This document shows positions 14,960 through 22,577 of a DNA stretch of 36,829 nt, piece after piece. This stretch comes from Methylorubrum zatmanii. Its GTDB lineage: Bacteria > Pseudomonadota > Alphaproteobacteria > Rhizobiales > Beijerinckiaceae. The stretch's first letter is position 1; the number at the start of each line of letters is the position of its first letter. The stretch lies in the NCBI RefSeq assembly GCF_014845115.1, contig NZ_NKUI01000116.1:1-36829 (forward strand), read 5' to 3'. Under the pieces are notes generated by a model that saw nothing but the letters and a program-made list of their open reading frames with translations, searched no databases and was not told the origin of the DNA. A program made the translations under genes and the position numbers.

Positions 14960-15571
14960 TGAAGAACTTTATCGCTGTAATGTCGCCCTCGATGCGCAGC
15001 AGTTCCTCGAAGGCGTTGATGGTGTCGCACCGGCGATGCCACATCTGCGTCGGCACTCGCTTGCGCGCGGGCGACGAGGACGTCCTCGTCGTGCGAGCGG
15101 TTGAATACGGCGACCTAGAGCCGTGCCCGATCGCGTTGCCATCGAGCACGGCTCTAGGCCCTTGTTGTGACGCGTTTTCTTGCGCCGACCCGGTCTCCAC
15201 TTCGGCGGACAGCGCTCTGGCCGCGGGCCGGGGCCGGGGCGTGAACGCGCCAGAGGAAGTCGTGCCCTTTTTTCGATGGCGGTAGACTCCTTGAAGCCGT
15301 GGACCCGAACGCCTTGCGGATTCACCGCGTTGACGCCCCCCCTAGCAGGTGCCGTCCCTGCCGGCGGCATCGATGTCCTGGTGCACGATCAGGAGGGCGC
15401 GCCGACCATCGCTGTAGAGCATGCGCTGCGGGACCCGTAGCCGCTCCGCGTTTTGGTCCGGGCTTTGTCGGCTTCCGCGCGGGAGGAGAAATGGCCGGTG
15501 AAACCTGCGTCGATCCCGTCCAGGCGCACGTGCGAGCCGGGCTCGACCAGTAACTTCTTCGTCAGGTCCAT
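14960..15571 (-). pseudogene. PPK2-type polyphosphate kinase pseudogene interrupted by a palindromic element
   Basis: Minus-strand reading in several frames recovers PPK2 blocks in order. 'MDLTKKLLVEPGSHVRLDGI' begins at 15571. After a frameshift near 15450 comes 'RMLYSDGRRALLIVHQDIDA' with the Walker-A-like 'DAAGRDG' and a TAG at 15342-15344. Next are 'VNAVNPQGVRVHGFKE' (about 15340-15285) and 'VAVFNRSHDEDVLVAR' (15114-15067). In yet another frame, 'TINAFEELLRIEGD' and 'TAIKFF' complete the series. At least two frameshifts plus a stop break the gene, and about 90-150 nt of palindromic sequence separate the fourth block from the third. The C-terminal part is missing. It cannot make a functional kinase. 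Identification is by recalled family motifs, not by alignment. Confidence 0.75.
15114..15240. repeat. Palindromic intergenic-type element inside the PPK2 pseudogene
   Basis: CCTAGAGCCGTGC (15114-15126) and GCACGGCTCTAGG (15146-15158) pair perfectly over 13 bp; after one mismatch a further 4 bp pair, leaving a 9-nt loop. The following sequence (GACGCGTTTTCTTGCGCC and then CCGGTCTCCACTTCGG) resembles a dispersed palindromic repeat I recall from Methylobacterium and other Rhizobiales genomes. It begins exactly where the 'FNRSH' block of the pseudogene ends. The right boundary is approximate. Confidence 0.55.
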
Positions 15572-15652
15572 CCGCCTCTCCCTGCGCAACGAGGAGATTC
15601 GCTATTCCGCCCCCTGGAAATGCCTAGCGAGCGATGCAACCGTTTTGGAAAT

Positions 15653-15663
15653 GTAACCGTAAC
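15653..15663 (+). promoter_or_regulatory. GTAAC-C-GTAAC element upstream of small hypothetical gene
   Basis: GTAACCGTAAC lies 80 nt upstream of the 81-codon gene at 15744. With its downstream flank (AAGCTC) it resembles, at about 13 of 17 positions, the box found at 16986, 24649 and 25986. It may be a weaker member of that set. Confidence 0.3.
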
Positions 15664-15743
15664 AAGCTCTGCGCAGGCGAGCAGGGTTCATGATGGGGGC
15701 ACCGATGCCATGCAGCCGGCAGACAGAATTCCCGGAGGCTTCG

Positions 15744-15989
15744 ATGGAGCGTTCGGAGAGACGTGGCCTCGCGAGGCTTTTGCTTCGATATCCCGAGCAC
15801 CGCGAGGCACTGAGGGACAAGGCCGCGGAAGGCGCCAACTTCCGAGAACTCTGCGACGCCTACGAGGCGGCCTGCGAGGCAGCGAGCTACTGGTCCAAGT
15901 CGGGCGAGCCGGTCGGGCCTGAACGTGCGTGCGAATATCGACAGCTCGCTGAGGCAATTGAGGAAGACATCCTTCGCAACTTAGCGTAA
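15744..15989 (+). CDS. Small hypothetical protein (81 aa)
   Basis: 81-aa, mostly helical, acidic cytoplasmic protein beginning 'MERSERRGLARLLLRYPEHR' and containing 'FRELCDAYEAACEAASYW' and 'CEYRQLAEAIEEDILRNL'. It resembles short proteins annotated only as hypothetical in Methylobacterium (memory). ATG 15744 has GGAGG 5 nt upstream, much better than the in-frame ATG at 15690. The two helical blocks suggest a small helical bundle. No operon partner: it is followed by 103 nt before the next gene. Function unknown. Confidence 0.7.
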   Translation: MERSERRGLARLLLRYPEHREALRDKAAEGANFRELCDAYEAACEAASYWSKSGEPVGPERACEYRQLAEAIEEDILRNLA

Positions 15990-16092
15990 CATATTGGTCT
16001 GTGTGTGGGTCCCAATGGTTCATGACGGGGTGCCCGATCACGTTTGTCGGGCAAGATCCGCCTTGGTTCTAACGCATTATGCGGAGGACCCT

Positions 16093-16918
16093 TTGGATAC
16101 TGATCGTTCGCCGACCAACTTGAGCGAGCCTTCGCCAGGGCTCGAACGGGTGTTTCGCGAACTCTCAATTGCTGAAGGCCTGCGGCTGTCCGAGCGTAAT
16201 CGCCGCTTCCTCTCGTTCGTCGTCGAGGAGGCGCTCGCCGGGCGTGGTGATCGCGTCAAAGCCTACACCATCGGCGTCGACGTGTTCGGCCGCGGCCCGG
16301 ACTTTGATCCGGGCAAGGATCCGATCGTCCGGATCGAGGCGACTCGCATCAGGTCGGCGCTCGCAGCCTACTACGAGGGGCCGGGCGCTGGCGCCGCCTT
16401 TCGCCTCGTCCTGCGACCGGGGTCGTACATACCGGTCTGCGAGATGGCGCAGCCGTCGTCGTTGACCCCCACCAGCCCGTTTGATCGCCGTGTCCTGCCT
16501 TCGAACGCAAGTCCTGCCCCGACGGCTGGGCTTCAGATGGCCGTGGTGGTCACGCAGCGGAGCGACCGGCGTGACCGGTGCGCGATGGCAAGGGGCGACA
16601 TCTACCTTCAGGCGATCGTCAAGGCCGTCTCCGGCCAGGGGTTTCGCGTCTTCGTGACACCGCCTCCAGAGCGCAGGGCGGCTGCGCAGGCCATCAGGGC
16701 GCTGCTCTCCCAGCCCGAGGCGGTCCTCGCCCTCGACGTGGCCGTGCACGGGATCGCGGAAGGATGCCGCTACACGTGGACGCTCAGCGACCCCCGAAGC
16801 GGTGAGGTGAAGGGATCCGATGCCGTCGATGGAAGGGAGGATGCCGTCCCGGCGGGAGCACGGGATCGATGCGCTCGCCGACGCCATCGCGCACAGCGTG
16901 ACGGATGCGGTCGCCTGA
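16093..16918 (+). pseudogene. Frameshifted, truncated regulator of the adenylate-cyclase/TolB-like type
   Basis: The N-terminal part, 'GLRLSERNRRFLSFVVEEAL' through 'DPIVRIEATRIRSALAAYY' to 'LRPGSYIPV', is the winged-helix-like domain that in Rhizobiales precedes adenylate cyclase or TolB/TPR regions. A TolB-like segment follows ('FVTPPPERRAAAQAIRALL', 'YTWTLSDPRSGEV'). Near 16845-16860 the frame shifts by one base: the next frame reads 'HGIDALADAIAHSVTDAVA' to a TGA at 16916-16918, the expected continuation. A single extra G in CCCGGCGGG would explain it. The TPR region usual in full-length relatives is absent. Start is TTG 16093 after GGAGGA. Pseudogene, sequencing error or natural short form cannot be separated here. 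Confidence 0.65.
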
Positions 16919-16985
16919 GAGCCCTTGAGCCGCCGGGCGCGGTACGGAGGTGTTCGCGGATACAGGCGGCCAGGTGCCCGGAGCC

Positions 16986-17002
16986 GTAACGGTTACAGGC
17001 TT
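16986..17002 (+). promoter_or_regulatory. GWWACSGTTACAGSCTT box, copy 1
   Basis: GTAACGGTTACAGGCTT, whose first 11 bases are a GTAAC/GTTAC dyad, lies 35 nt upstream of the DUF3302 start. The last 11 bases recur exactly at 25992-26002 and with one change at 24655-24665. It is a candidate regulator site shared by the sulfatase-MoxR block. Confidence 0.5.
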
Positions 17003-17037
17003 CAGAGACATCCGTGCGCGTGCGACCGTCACGCATC

Positions 17038-17283
17038 ATGGCCGTGCCGTTCATCGACCTCTTCGCCTGGATCGTCTTGTTGGTCGTGGTGGCGACGCTC
17101 GTCGCGACGGTCGTCGCGCTCGGGGTGATGCCTGGCCGCATCGCGCGCCGGCGCGGACATCCCTGGGCACAGGCCGTGACCGTCGGCAGCTGGGCCACCC
17201 TGGTTTTCGGCTTCGTGTTCTGGCCGCTGATCCTCGTCTGGGCCTACGTCGACGCCCCTGAGAGGCGGGGCGCGGACCGATGA
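17038..17283 (+). CDS. DUF3302 inner-membrane protein (YiaW/YibI-like)
   Basis: 81-aa membrane protein with two hydrophobic segments (about residues 4-31 and 47-70) around the polar hairpin 'MPGRIARRRGHPWAQA', the hallmark of DUF3302. In E. coli, yiaW-yiaV and yibI-yibH pair DUF3302 with an HlyD-type protein, and the same pairing is seen here with a 4-nt ATGA overlap. The start ATG 17038 opens directly with the first TM; a GTG at 17014 is possible. The shared box lies just upstream. It probably assists a membrane-fusion-protein channel. Confidence 0.85.
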   Translation: MAVPFIDLFAWIVLLVVVATLVATVVALGVMPGRIARRRGHPWAQAVTVGSWATLVFGFVFWPLILVWAYVDAPERRGADR

Positions 17284-18215
17284 TCGTCTTCCTGCTCAAC
17301 AGCTATATCGCCCTCTTGGTCCTGTTCGTTTGGCTCCGCTTCATCCCGTTCAACCTGTTCTGGAAGCTGTCGCCCGCGCTCGTCCTCATTCTCCTGCTCG
17401 TCGGGCTGTTCATCCCGATGGGCTGGGGAGCGCCGTCAGGACCGGCGGCGGTCATCCGCAACTCGGTCCAGATCGTCCCGTCGGTCGCCGGCGAGGTCGT
17501 GGACGTTCCAGTCAAGGCGAACACCCCGCTCAAGGAAGGCGCCGTCCTCTTCCGGATCGACCCGACGCCGTATCGCGCACAGGTCGAGGCCATCGGGGCG
17601 CAGCTCAAGCTCGCCGAGACGCGGCTCGCCGAGATGTCCCAATTGCAGAGCCGGGGGACCGGGCGCGCGTTCGACGTCGAGCAGCGACAGGCCGAGGCGG
17701 ACCAGCTGCGCGCCCAGCTCGAGGGCGCCAAGTGGAACCTCGACAAGACCACCGTGCGGGCGCCGGCCGCCGGCTACGTGACCAACCTGACGCTCCGGAA
17801 GGGTGCGCGGGTGACCGCACAGTCGCCGGTCATGGCCTTCATCGACACCGGCGACACCCTCCTCGGCGCCGAGATCCTCCAGATCTACGCGCGCTACGTC
17901 GAGCCCGGCCAGCCCGTCGAGATCATCTTCAAGACACTCCCGGGGACCGTCTATCCCGGGCGGGTCGAGGCCGTCCTGCAGGCCATCGCCACGGGCCAGG
18001 CGCAGTTCGGCGGTTCCGCGGTAGCGCCCGTCGACATCCAATCCGCGCCGTTCGTGGTCCGTGTCACGCTCGACGACGCCGAGGTGGCCCGCCGCCTGCC
18101 GGCCGGCAGCACCGGGACCGCCGCGATCTACACGGACCACGTGCAGCAGGCCCACGTCATCCGTAAAGTCCTGCTCCGACAGTCGGCGATCCTGAACTAC
18201 ATCAACCCGTTCTGA
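17280..18215 (+). CDS. HlyD/EmrA-family membrane fusion protein (YiaV/YibH-like)
   Basis: 311-aa periplasmic adaptor. Two adjacent N-terminal hydrophobic stretches (about 2-21 and 30-46) anchor it. The first lipoyl/biotinyl half-motif is 'VPSVAGEVVDVPVKANTPLK', then a short coiled-coil hairpin (about 105-150: 'QLKLAETRLAEMSQL', 'EADQLRAQLEGAK'). The second half-motif is 'VRAPAAGYVTNLTLRKGARV'. A beta-barrel/membrane-proximal part follows. No transporter gene is adjacent, as with yiaV/yibH. Its 3' end overlaps the convergent BatD-like gene by 14 bp. It may help export or envelope passage of a compound or protein linked to the sulfatase cluster; the cargo is unknown. Confidence 0.88.
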   Translation: MIVFLLNSYIALLVLFVWLRFIPFNLFWKLSPALVLILLLVGLFIPMGWGAPSGPAAVIRNSVQIVPSVAGEVVDVPVKANTPLKEGAVLFRIDPTPYRAQVEAIGAQLKLAETRLAEMSQLQSRGTGRAFDVEQRQAEADQLRAQLEGAKWNLDKTTVRAPAAGYVTNLTLRKGARVTAQSPVMAFIDTGDTLLGAEILQIYARYVEPGQPVEIIFKTLPGTVYPGRVEAVLQAIATGQAQFGGSAVAPVDIQSAPFVVRVTLDDAEVARRLPAGSTGTAAIYTDHVQQAHVIRKVLLRQSAILNYINPF

Positions 18216-19491
18216 GCGAGGCCGGCCGAACGGCGGGGTTCAGCGGCGGCAGGGCGCCGCGCGATACGTGCTCGGGCAGCCGCCTCGCGGCTCTGTGCGC
18301 GTCCCTCACCGCGTCCCGGAGGTGGCGTCCTTGGTCCTCGGACCAACGACCGTCCTCGCCGAACAGGCTGCGCTCAAGCTCAGCCGCGAGCGCGGCGAGG
18401 TCCGGGTTCGCCACCACTGCCGACCGGGCCGGATCCGGGAGCCGACGGAGCCAGGCCGAGAAGGCGCGATAGGTCGCCGCCGCATCCCCCTTCGGAGCGA
18501 CGCGGCAGAGGGCGGCGCGCGCGGCAGCCTCGGATGCCCGATGGGCGGCCTGCCGATGATGCCAGCGCCGCGAGAGGCGTCGGCGCCCGAACCACAGCCC
18601 CCCTAGAAGCACCACGACGCCCATTCCGACGCCGTATGGCCAGAGCCGGACCGGTGCGGACCGCGTTCCCGCAGGAGGGGCCACCTGGGCCACGGAGACA
18701 TGCGTGCCGGCAAGCGTCACCGCCCGTGCCCGCGCCCCATCCAGGTCCCACCAGGGCTGGACGACGGCGGGCAGGTCGTAGCTGCCCGGCTTCTCGAAGA
18801 CATAAGTCACCCTGTCGACGCGCGATCCGGTGACGGCGCCCCGGTTCATCCGATCCTCGGAGCGCGGCGGGTCGACGTAGATCCGGACGCCTTCGGGAGC
18901 GGTGAAGGCGAGGTCGGCCATCCCCATGGCCGGTACGCCGTCGGCGCTGCGGCGGATCGTGCGGACCAGCGCAGCGCCGGGCTCGGGCCGGGCCTGCGCC
19001 GGATCGGGCTCCCAGGTCTGGGTGGCGGCAACCTCGTCCGCTGCGATGACGGGTCCGGATGCGTCGAGCCCCGGAGGCACGGTGACGACGAGGCGCCGCG
19101 CCTCGCCCGTCGCCGTTCCCGTCCGATCCCCTGCCGCGTCGAGCAGCGTGACCTCTGCGGCCGGGATGTCGATGGCTCCTCCCCGGCGCGGGAAGACGAC
19201 GAACTCGAACTGTTGCCCGACATAGGGCCGGCCTCCGATCGCGTCGCTGATGGTGACGCCCTGCGTCTCGAAGCGCAGGACCTGGGCGCCCGGGGCGTCG
19301 CCGACCTTGACCTGCGGCGGGCGCGGCATGCCGCCGGGAAAGAGCACGTCCACATGCAGGTGAACCGGCTGGCCCACGACGATGTCGCCCGCCTCATCGA
19401 CCTGGGTCCGGACCACGACCTCGGCGGCCTTGGCCGATGCCAAGCCCGCCCAGACCACCGCCAGCGCGAGGATGACGACGGGCGGCCTCAT
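18202..19491 (-). CDS. BatD-like membrane protein
   Basis: 429-aa protein with a signal peptide (1-22, ending 'SAKA'), a long periplasmic region of Ig-like beta sandwiches (about 25-275; e.g. 'GQQFEFVVFPRRGGAIDIPA'), one TM (about 283-303, 'VGMGVVVLLGGLWF') and a cytoplasmic helical tail. This is the BatD/oxygen-tolerance layout. It is the last gene of the moxR operon and starts 4 nt inside the TPR gene (overlap at 19488-19491). BatD-like proteins form complexes with VWA and TPR partners at the inner membrane. Its end overlaps hlyD on the other strand. Confidence 0.8.
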   Translation of the reverse strand: MRPPVVILALAVVWAGLASAKAAEVVVRTQVDEAGDIVVGQPVHLHVDVLFPGGMPRPPQVKVGDAPGAQVLRFETQGVTISDAIGGRPYVGQQFEFVVFPRRGGAIDIPAAEVTLLDAAGDRTGTATGEARRLVVTVPPGLDASGPVIAADEVAATQTWEPDPAQARPEPGAALVRTIRRSADGVPAMGMADLAFTAPEGVRIYVDPPRSEDRMNRGAVTGSRVDRVTYVFEKPGSYDLPAVVQPWWDLDGARARAVTLAGTHVSVAQVAPPAGTRSAPVRLWPYGVGMGVVVLLGGLWFGRRRLSRRWHHRQAAHRASEAAARAALCRVAPKGDAAATYRAFSAWLRRLPDPARSAVVANPDLAALAAELERSLFGEDGRWSEDQGRHLRDAVRDAHRAARRLPEHVSRGALPPLNPAVRPASLRTG

Positions 19492-20150
19492 GGTCGCCCC
19501 CCTTGCGGGGCCCCGACACCGGTACCGGACGCCGTTTGGAGTTGGTAGGCGAACTTGACCCGCAGGAAGTCCGACGGCCGCGTCTGCACCCGCTTCAGCC
19601 AGAGGGCCCGGACCGCCTCGTCCGACATGGGCTTCCCGTCACCCTGAACCGTGGTGTCGGCGCCGTCCTTCTTGCCCTTGTCGTAGACGATCTCGTCGGG
19701 GCTCGATTCGGTGTCGCCGGTCTCGCCTCCCTCCTGGCGCATGCGCTCGGCCCGCAGGCGCGCGATTGCGCGGTTGGCCGCCGCCTCCTCCCATCCGGGG
19801 CGGAGCGCCAGCGCCCGGTCGTAGCGCCTCACGGCGTCGTCGTACTTGCCGAGCATCACCAGGGCGTTGCCCTGGTCATAGGCGCCCTCGGCCGTGTCGA
19901 CGCCGCCGAACGCTTGCGCCGCTGCCTTGAAGTCACCCGCCCGGAACAGGGCCACGCCGCGCCAGACCGGATCGCGGAACGCGGAAGCCGCCTCGCCCGG
20001 ACGGCCTCGCGCCATCTGGAAGCGCCCGCGCTGGTCCGGCGTGAGCAGGAGGTTCCGCCAGCCGACGTGGTAGGCGGTCGCGCCGAGCGCCAGGACTACG
20101 GCCAGCGACACGAGGACGTATGGGTTGGGGGGCTTGACGAGGCGGATCAT
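19488..20150 (-). CDS. BatC-like TPR protein
   Basis: 220-aa protein with one N-terminal TM (about residues 11-29) and tetratricopeptide-type helices: 'GVALFRAGDFKAAAQAF', 'YDQGNALVMLGKYDDAVRRY', 'ALALRPGWEEAAANRAIARL'. The C-terminal part is acidic and then ends 'ALWLKRVQTRPSDFLRVKFA', which in Bat/VWA loci follows the TPRs ('PxxFLRxKFxYQ'). ATG 20150 overlaps the stop of the VWA gene upstream (ATGA). It likely scaffolds the VWA/BatD complex in the periplasm. Confidence 0.82.
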   Translation of the reverse strand: MIRLVKPPNPYVLVSLAVVLALGATAYHVGWRNLLLTPDQRGRFQMARGRPGEAASAFRDPVWRGVALFRAGDFKAAAQAFGGVDTAEGAYDQGNALVMLGKYDDAVRRYDRALALRPGWEEAAANRAIARLRAERMRQEGGETGDTESSPDEIVYDKGKKDGADTTVQGDGKPMSDEAVRALWLKRVQTRPSDFLRVKFAYQLQTASGTGVGAPQGGRP

Positions 20151-21052
20151 GCCGTCACCCAGCCGCGGCGGAACCAGAGAAGCGCGAGCAGGGCGAGGAG
20201 CGGCGTCAGCCAGTAGCCCGCCTCCTTCCAGTGCTGCCCTTCGCCCGCCACCTCGGCCGCGCGGCCGGTGCGGTCGAGCCGTCGGGCGACCGCCTCGACA
20301 TCGACCTGATCTACCGTGGTCGCCACGAGGTCCGCGTCGAGGGCGCGAGCGACGCCGGCGAGGCGTCCCCGATCCTGGTCCGGCGGCAGGAGCGCGAAAA
20401 CCGTTACGGGATGACCGAGCCGGGATGGACCGAAGCCGCCGGTCGCGGTGTCGGCCATCAGGAGGATCGAGCCGCCGTGGCCCCCTCCCGCCAGGACGCG
20501 GTCTGCCAGCGCGGCGGCGCCCGCGATGTCGTCGCCCTCGCGCGGCATGATCTCGGGCGAGAGGGCCTGCGCAAGGTTCAGGACGACGCCGGCATCCGGC
20601 GTCGGCGGCAGGACGAGATGGCTGGAGCCCGAGTAGGCGACGAGGCCGCTGGAAGCCCCCTCGCGCAGCTTGAGCAGGTCGGCCAGCTTCTGGCGCGCCC
20701 GGTCGAGGCGGGTCGGCGCCAGGTCCGGCGTCATCATCGTGGGCGCGACCCGGAGGACGACCATCACCGGGGGCTTGGCATCCGCGAAGGGTGACGGCTC
20801 GCGCTCCCACGCGGGTCCGGCGACGGCGACCCCGGCGAGAACCCAGACGGCGAGGAGCAGGTCGTTCGGCGAGAGCCAGGACCGGCGCTCCTGCCCGACG
20901 AGCAGGTGCCGGAGCAGTTCCGGGTCGATCACGCGCCGCCAGCGCCGGGCCTCATCCGATCTCCGCCGCTCCATGTACCAGAGCGCCGCGGCCGGCAGCA
21001 GCAACAGCAGCCAAGCTGGGCGCTCGAAATGGAAGGCCGTGAGGATGCTCAT
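20147..21052 (-). CDS. BatB-like VWA protein with degenerate MIDAS
   Basis: 301-aa membrane protein: TM near residues 13-26, a second hydrophobic segment around 63-80 and a C-terminal TM (about 278-294). The VWA domain begins at 'VMVVLRVAPTMMTPDL'. The metal-ion-dependent adhesion site DxSxS is replaced by R101-x-A103-x-T105, so classical metal-mediated ligand binding is unlikely. The following 'PTRLDRARQKLADLL' is the normal BatB continuation. Start ATG 21052 overlaps the preceding gene stop (TGATG); a GTG directly before it is an alternative. It pairs with the intact VWA protein encoded upstream. Confidence 0.82.
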   Translation of the reverse strand: MSILTAFHFERPAWLLLLLPAAALWYMERRRSDEARRWRRVIDPELLRHLLVGQERRSWLSPNDLLLAVWVLAGVAVAGPAWEREPSPFADAKPPVMVVLRVAPTMMTPDLAPTRLDRARQKLADLLKLREGASSGLVAYSGSSHLVLPPTPDAGVVLNLAQALSPEIMPREGDDIAGAAALADRVLAGGGHGGSILLMADTATGGFGPSRLGHPVTVFALLPPDQDRGRLAGVARALDADLVATTVDQVDVEAVARRLDRTGRAAEVAGEGQHWKEAGYWLTPLLALLALLWFRRGWVTA

Positions 21053-22080
21053 CACGAGGCCCCCGCCTTCGGCGAAATAGCGGATCCAGACAGGGGCGCA
21101 GGCGATGGGGAGCGGCCCCGGAGCAGCAGGTGAACGGCCTGCGCGAGAAGCGAGACGAGCAGGGCCGCCGCGAGCGGGATCCAGTAGACGTCCTTCCGCG
21201 GCCGGAACGTGACCGTGTCGATCCGGCGGGTTTCGATCCCGTCCAGGCGGCCGTAGATGCGGGCGAGTTCGTCTCGGTCGAGGGCGCGGAAGAAGAAGCC
21301 GCCCGTCGCGGTCGCCACGTCCTTGAGGGTCGTCTCGTCGAGCTTGTCCTCGCCGACCGTCGAGGGGTCCCCGATGGCGACCGTGTGGACGACGATGCCC
21401 TTGTCCTTGGCGACATGCGCGGCCTCGGTCGGAGGCACTTGGCTGGCCGTGTCGTTGCCGTCGGTGAGGGCGATGATGGTCTTGGCCTTCACCGGGCTCC
21501 GGTCGAACAGGGCGATCCCGAGCCCGATGGCATCGCCCAGCGCCGTGCGAGGGCCGGCCATCCCGACGACGGTGTCGCGCAGCATCTCGCGGCAGAGGTC
21601 GAGGTCCGTGGTGAACGGCACGAGCGCGAAGGGCGCGTCGCCGAAGACCACGACCCCGGCGCGGTCGCCCTTGCGACGGGACAGGAAGTCGTCGAGCACG
21701 GCCTTCACGGCCGTCAGCCGGTCGACGGTCCTGCCGGACGCGTCGGTGAAATCCTTCGTGTCCATCGACCCGGAGAGGTCCACCAGCAGGAGGAGGTCGC
21801 GCGTCGGCTGGTCCCGATGCAGGGGTGCCTCGATCCATTGCGGGCGCATCAGGGCGGCGAGCACGAGAAGCCAGCAGACGACCAGCGTCGCGAGGCGTGG
21901 GAGTCTTCGCGGCGCCACGAGCCCGCCCGCGTGCGGGTTCCGGCCCGTGAGGGCGACGAGGCGGGCGAAGAAGGGAACCCGCAGACCCGCATGGGACGTC
22001 ACATGCGCCGGCAGGAGCCACCACGCCAGGAGCGGCAGGGGCGCCAGGACGGCGAGCCAGGGATAGGAGAACGTGAGCAC
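21052..22080 (-). CDS. BatA-like VWA protein with intact MIDAS
   Basis: 342-aa membrane protein. N-terminal TMs lie at about residues 8-24 and 62-80. The VWA domain (about 94-290) has an intact MIDAS: 'DLSGSMD' (D101, S103, S105), T in 'GPRTALGDAIG' and D in 'IIALTDGNDT'. A C-terminal TM ('WIPLAAALLVSLLAQAV') follows. Start is GTG 22080, 2 nt after the DUF4381 stop. In related loci the BatA protein is a target or substrate adaptor of the MoxR ATPase. It is the metal-competent half of the tandem VWA pair here. Confidence 0.88.
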   Translation of the reverse strand: MLTFSYPWLAVLAPLPLLAWWLLPAHVTSHAGLRVPFFARLVALTGRNPHAGGLVAPRRLPRLATLVVCWLLVLAALMRPQWIEAPLHRDQPTRDLLLLVDLSGSMDTKDFTDASGRTVDRLTAVKAVLDDFLSRRKGDRAGVVVFGDAPFALVPFTTDLDLCREMLRDTVVGMAGPRTALGDAIGLGIALFDRSPVKAKTIIALTDGNDTASQVPPTEAAHVAKDKGIVVHTVAIGDPSTVGEDKLDETTLKDVATATGGFFFRALDRDELARIYGRLDGIETRRIDTVTFRPRKDVYWIPLAAALLVSLLAQAVHLLLRGRSPSPAPLSGSAISPKAGAS

Positions 22081-22082
22081 GC

Positions 22083-22577
22083 TCAGCCCGCCTCTGCCCT
22101 GCCGGTCGAGCGGTGCGCGGCGACCCAGATGCGGGCCTGCTCGGTCAACCTGCGGAGGTCGGCCGGCTCCGGACCAGGGGCGCCGTAGGCCTCGCACAGC
22201 AGCCTGCGCAGCGCGGGCGCGTCGAGCTTGCCCCTGCCGCTTCCGGCGAGGAAATCGGCCCACCTCGCACCGCTCAGAGGCGCGACCTGCTCGCGCGGGA
22301 AGGCCACCAGCGCCGCCCGCTTCATCACCTCGGAGACCCGCTCGACGGCGCGGGCATCCGGCCGGGGCGACGCCGCGAGGGCATCGAGTTCCGCGAGGGC
22401 CGCGCGCCGATAGGCATTGGCGCGGTGCCGTCTTCGGGCATCCCGCAGGACAAGGGCCAGCATGGCAAGGAGCCCCGCCAACACGATCCAGGCGCCGGGC
22501 GCCGGGGGCCAGAACGCCACCGGGGCCGGTGTCGCCAGGTCCCGCAGGTTCTCCAGGCTGCCGGGATCCGGGTTCAT
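22083..22577 (-). CDS. DUF4381 membrane protein
   Basis: 164-aa protein with one TM at about residues 26-44 ('WIVLAGLLAMLALVLRDARR'), then a cytoplasmic helical domain ('AYRRAALAELDAL', 'VSEVMKRAALVAFPREQVAPL', 'WADFLAG'). The latter pattern is typical of DUF4381, found between DUF58 and VWA genes in MoxR operons. Start ATG 22577 overlaps the DUF58 stop (ATGA). It probably bridges DUF58 and VWA proteins at the membrane. Confidence 0.82.
   Translation of the reverse strand: MNPDPGSLENLRDLATPAPVAFWPPAPGAWIVLAGLLAMLALVLRDARRRHRANAYRRAALAELDALAASPRPDARAVERVSEVMKRAALVAFPREQVAPLSGARWADFLAGSGRGKLDAPALRRLLCEAYGAPGPEPADLRRLTEQARIWVAAHRSTGRAEAG

Noticed and set aside
13719..15200. 493-codon minus-strand frame across mdcB/mdcH and the PPK2 region
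   Set aside because: Antisense to mdcH and mdcB for most of its length; only the part beyond 14960 reads as real sequence, and that belongs to the PPK2 pseudogene.
16986..17015. GTTAC/GTAAC boxes read as -35 elements of an ECF sigma factor
   Set aside because: No consistent -10 sequence 16-17 nt downstream in any orientation across the three copies, so a repressor/activator site is more likely.
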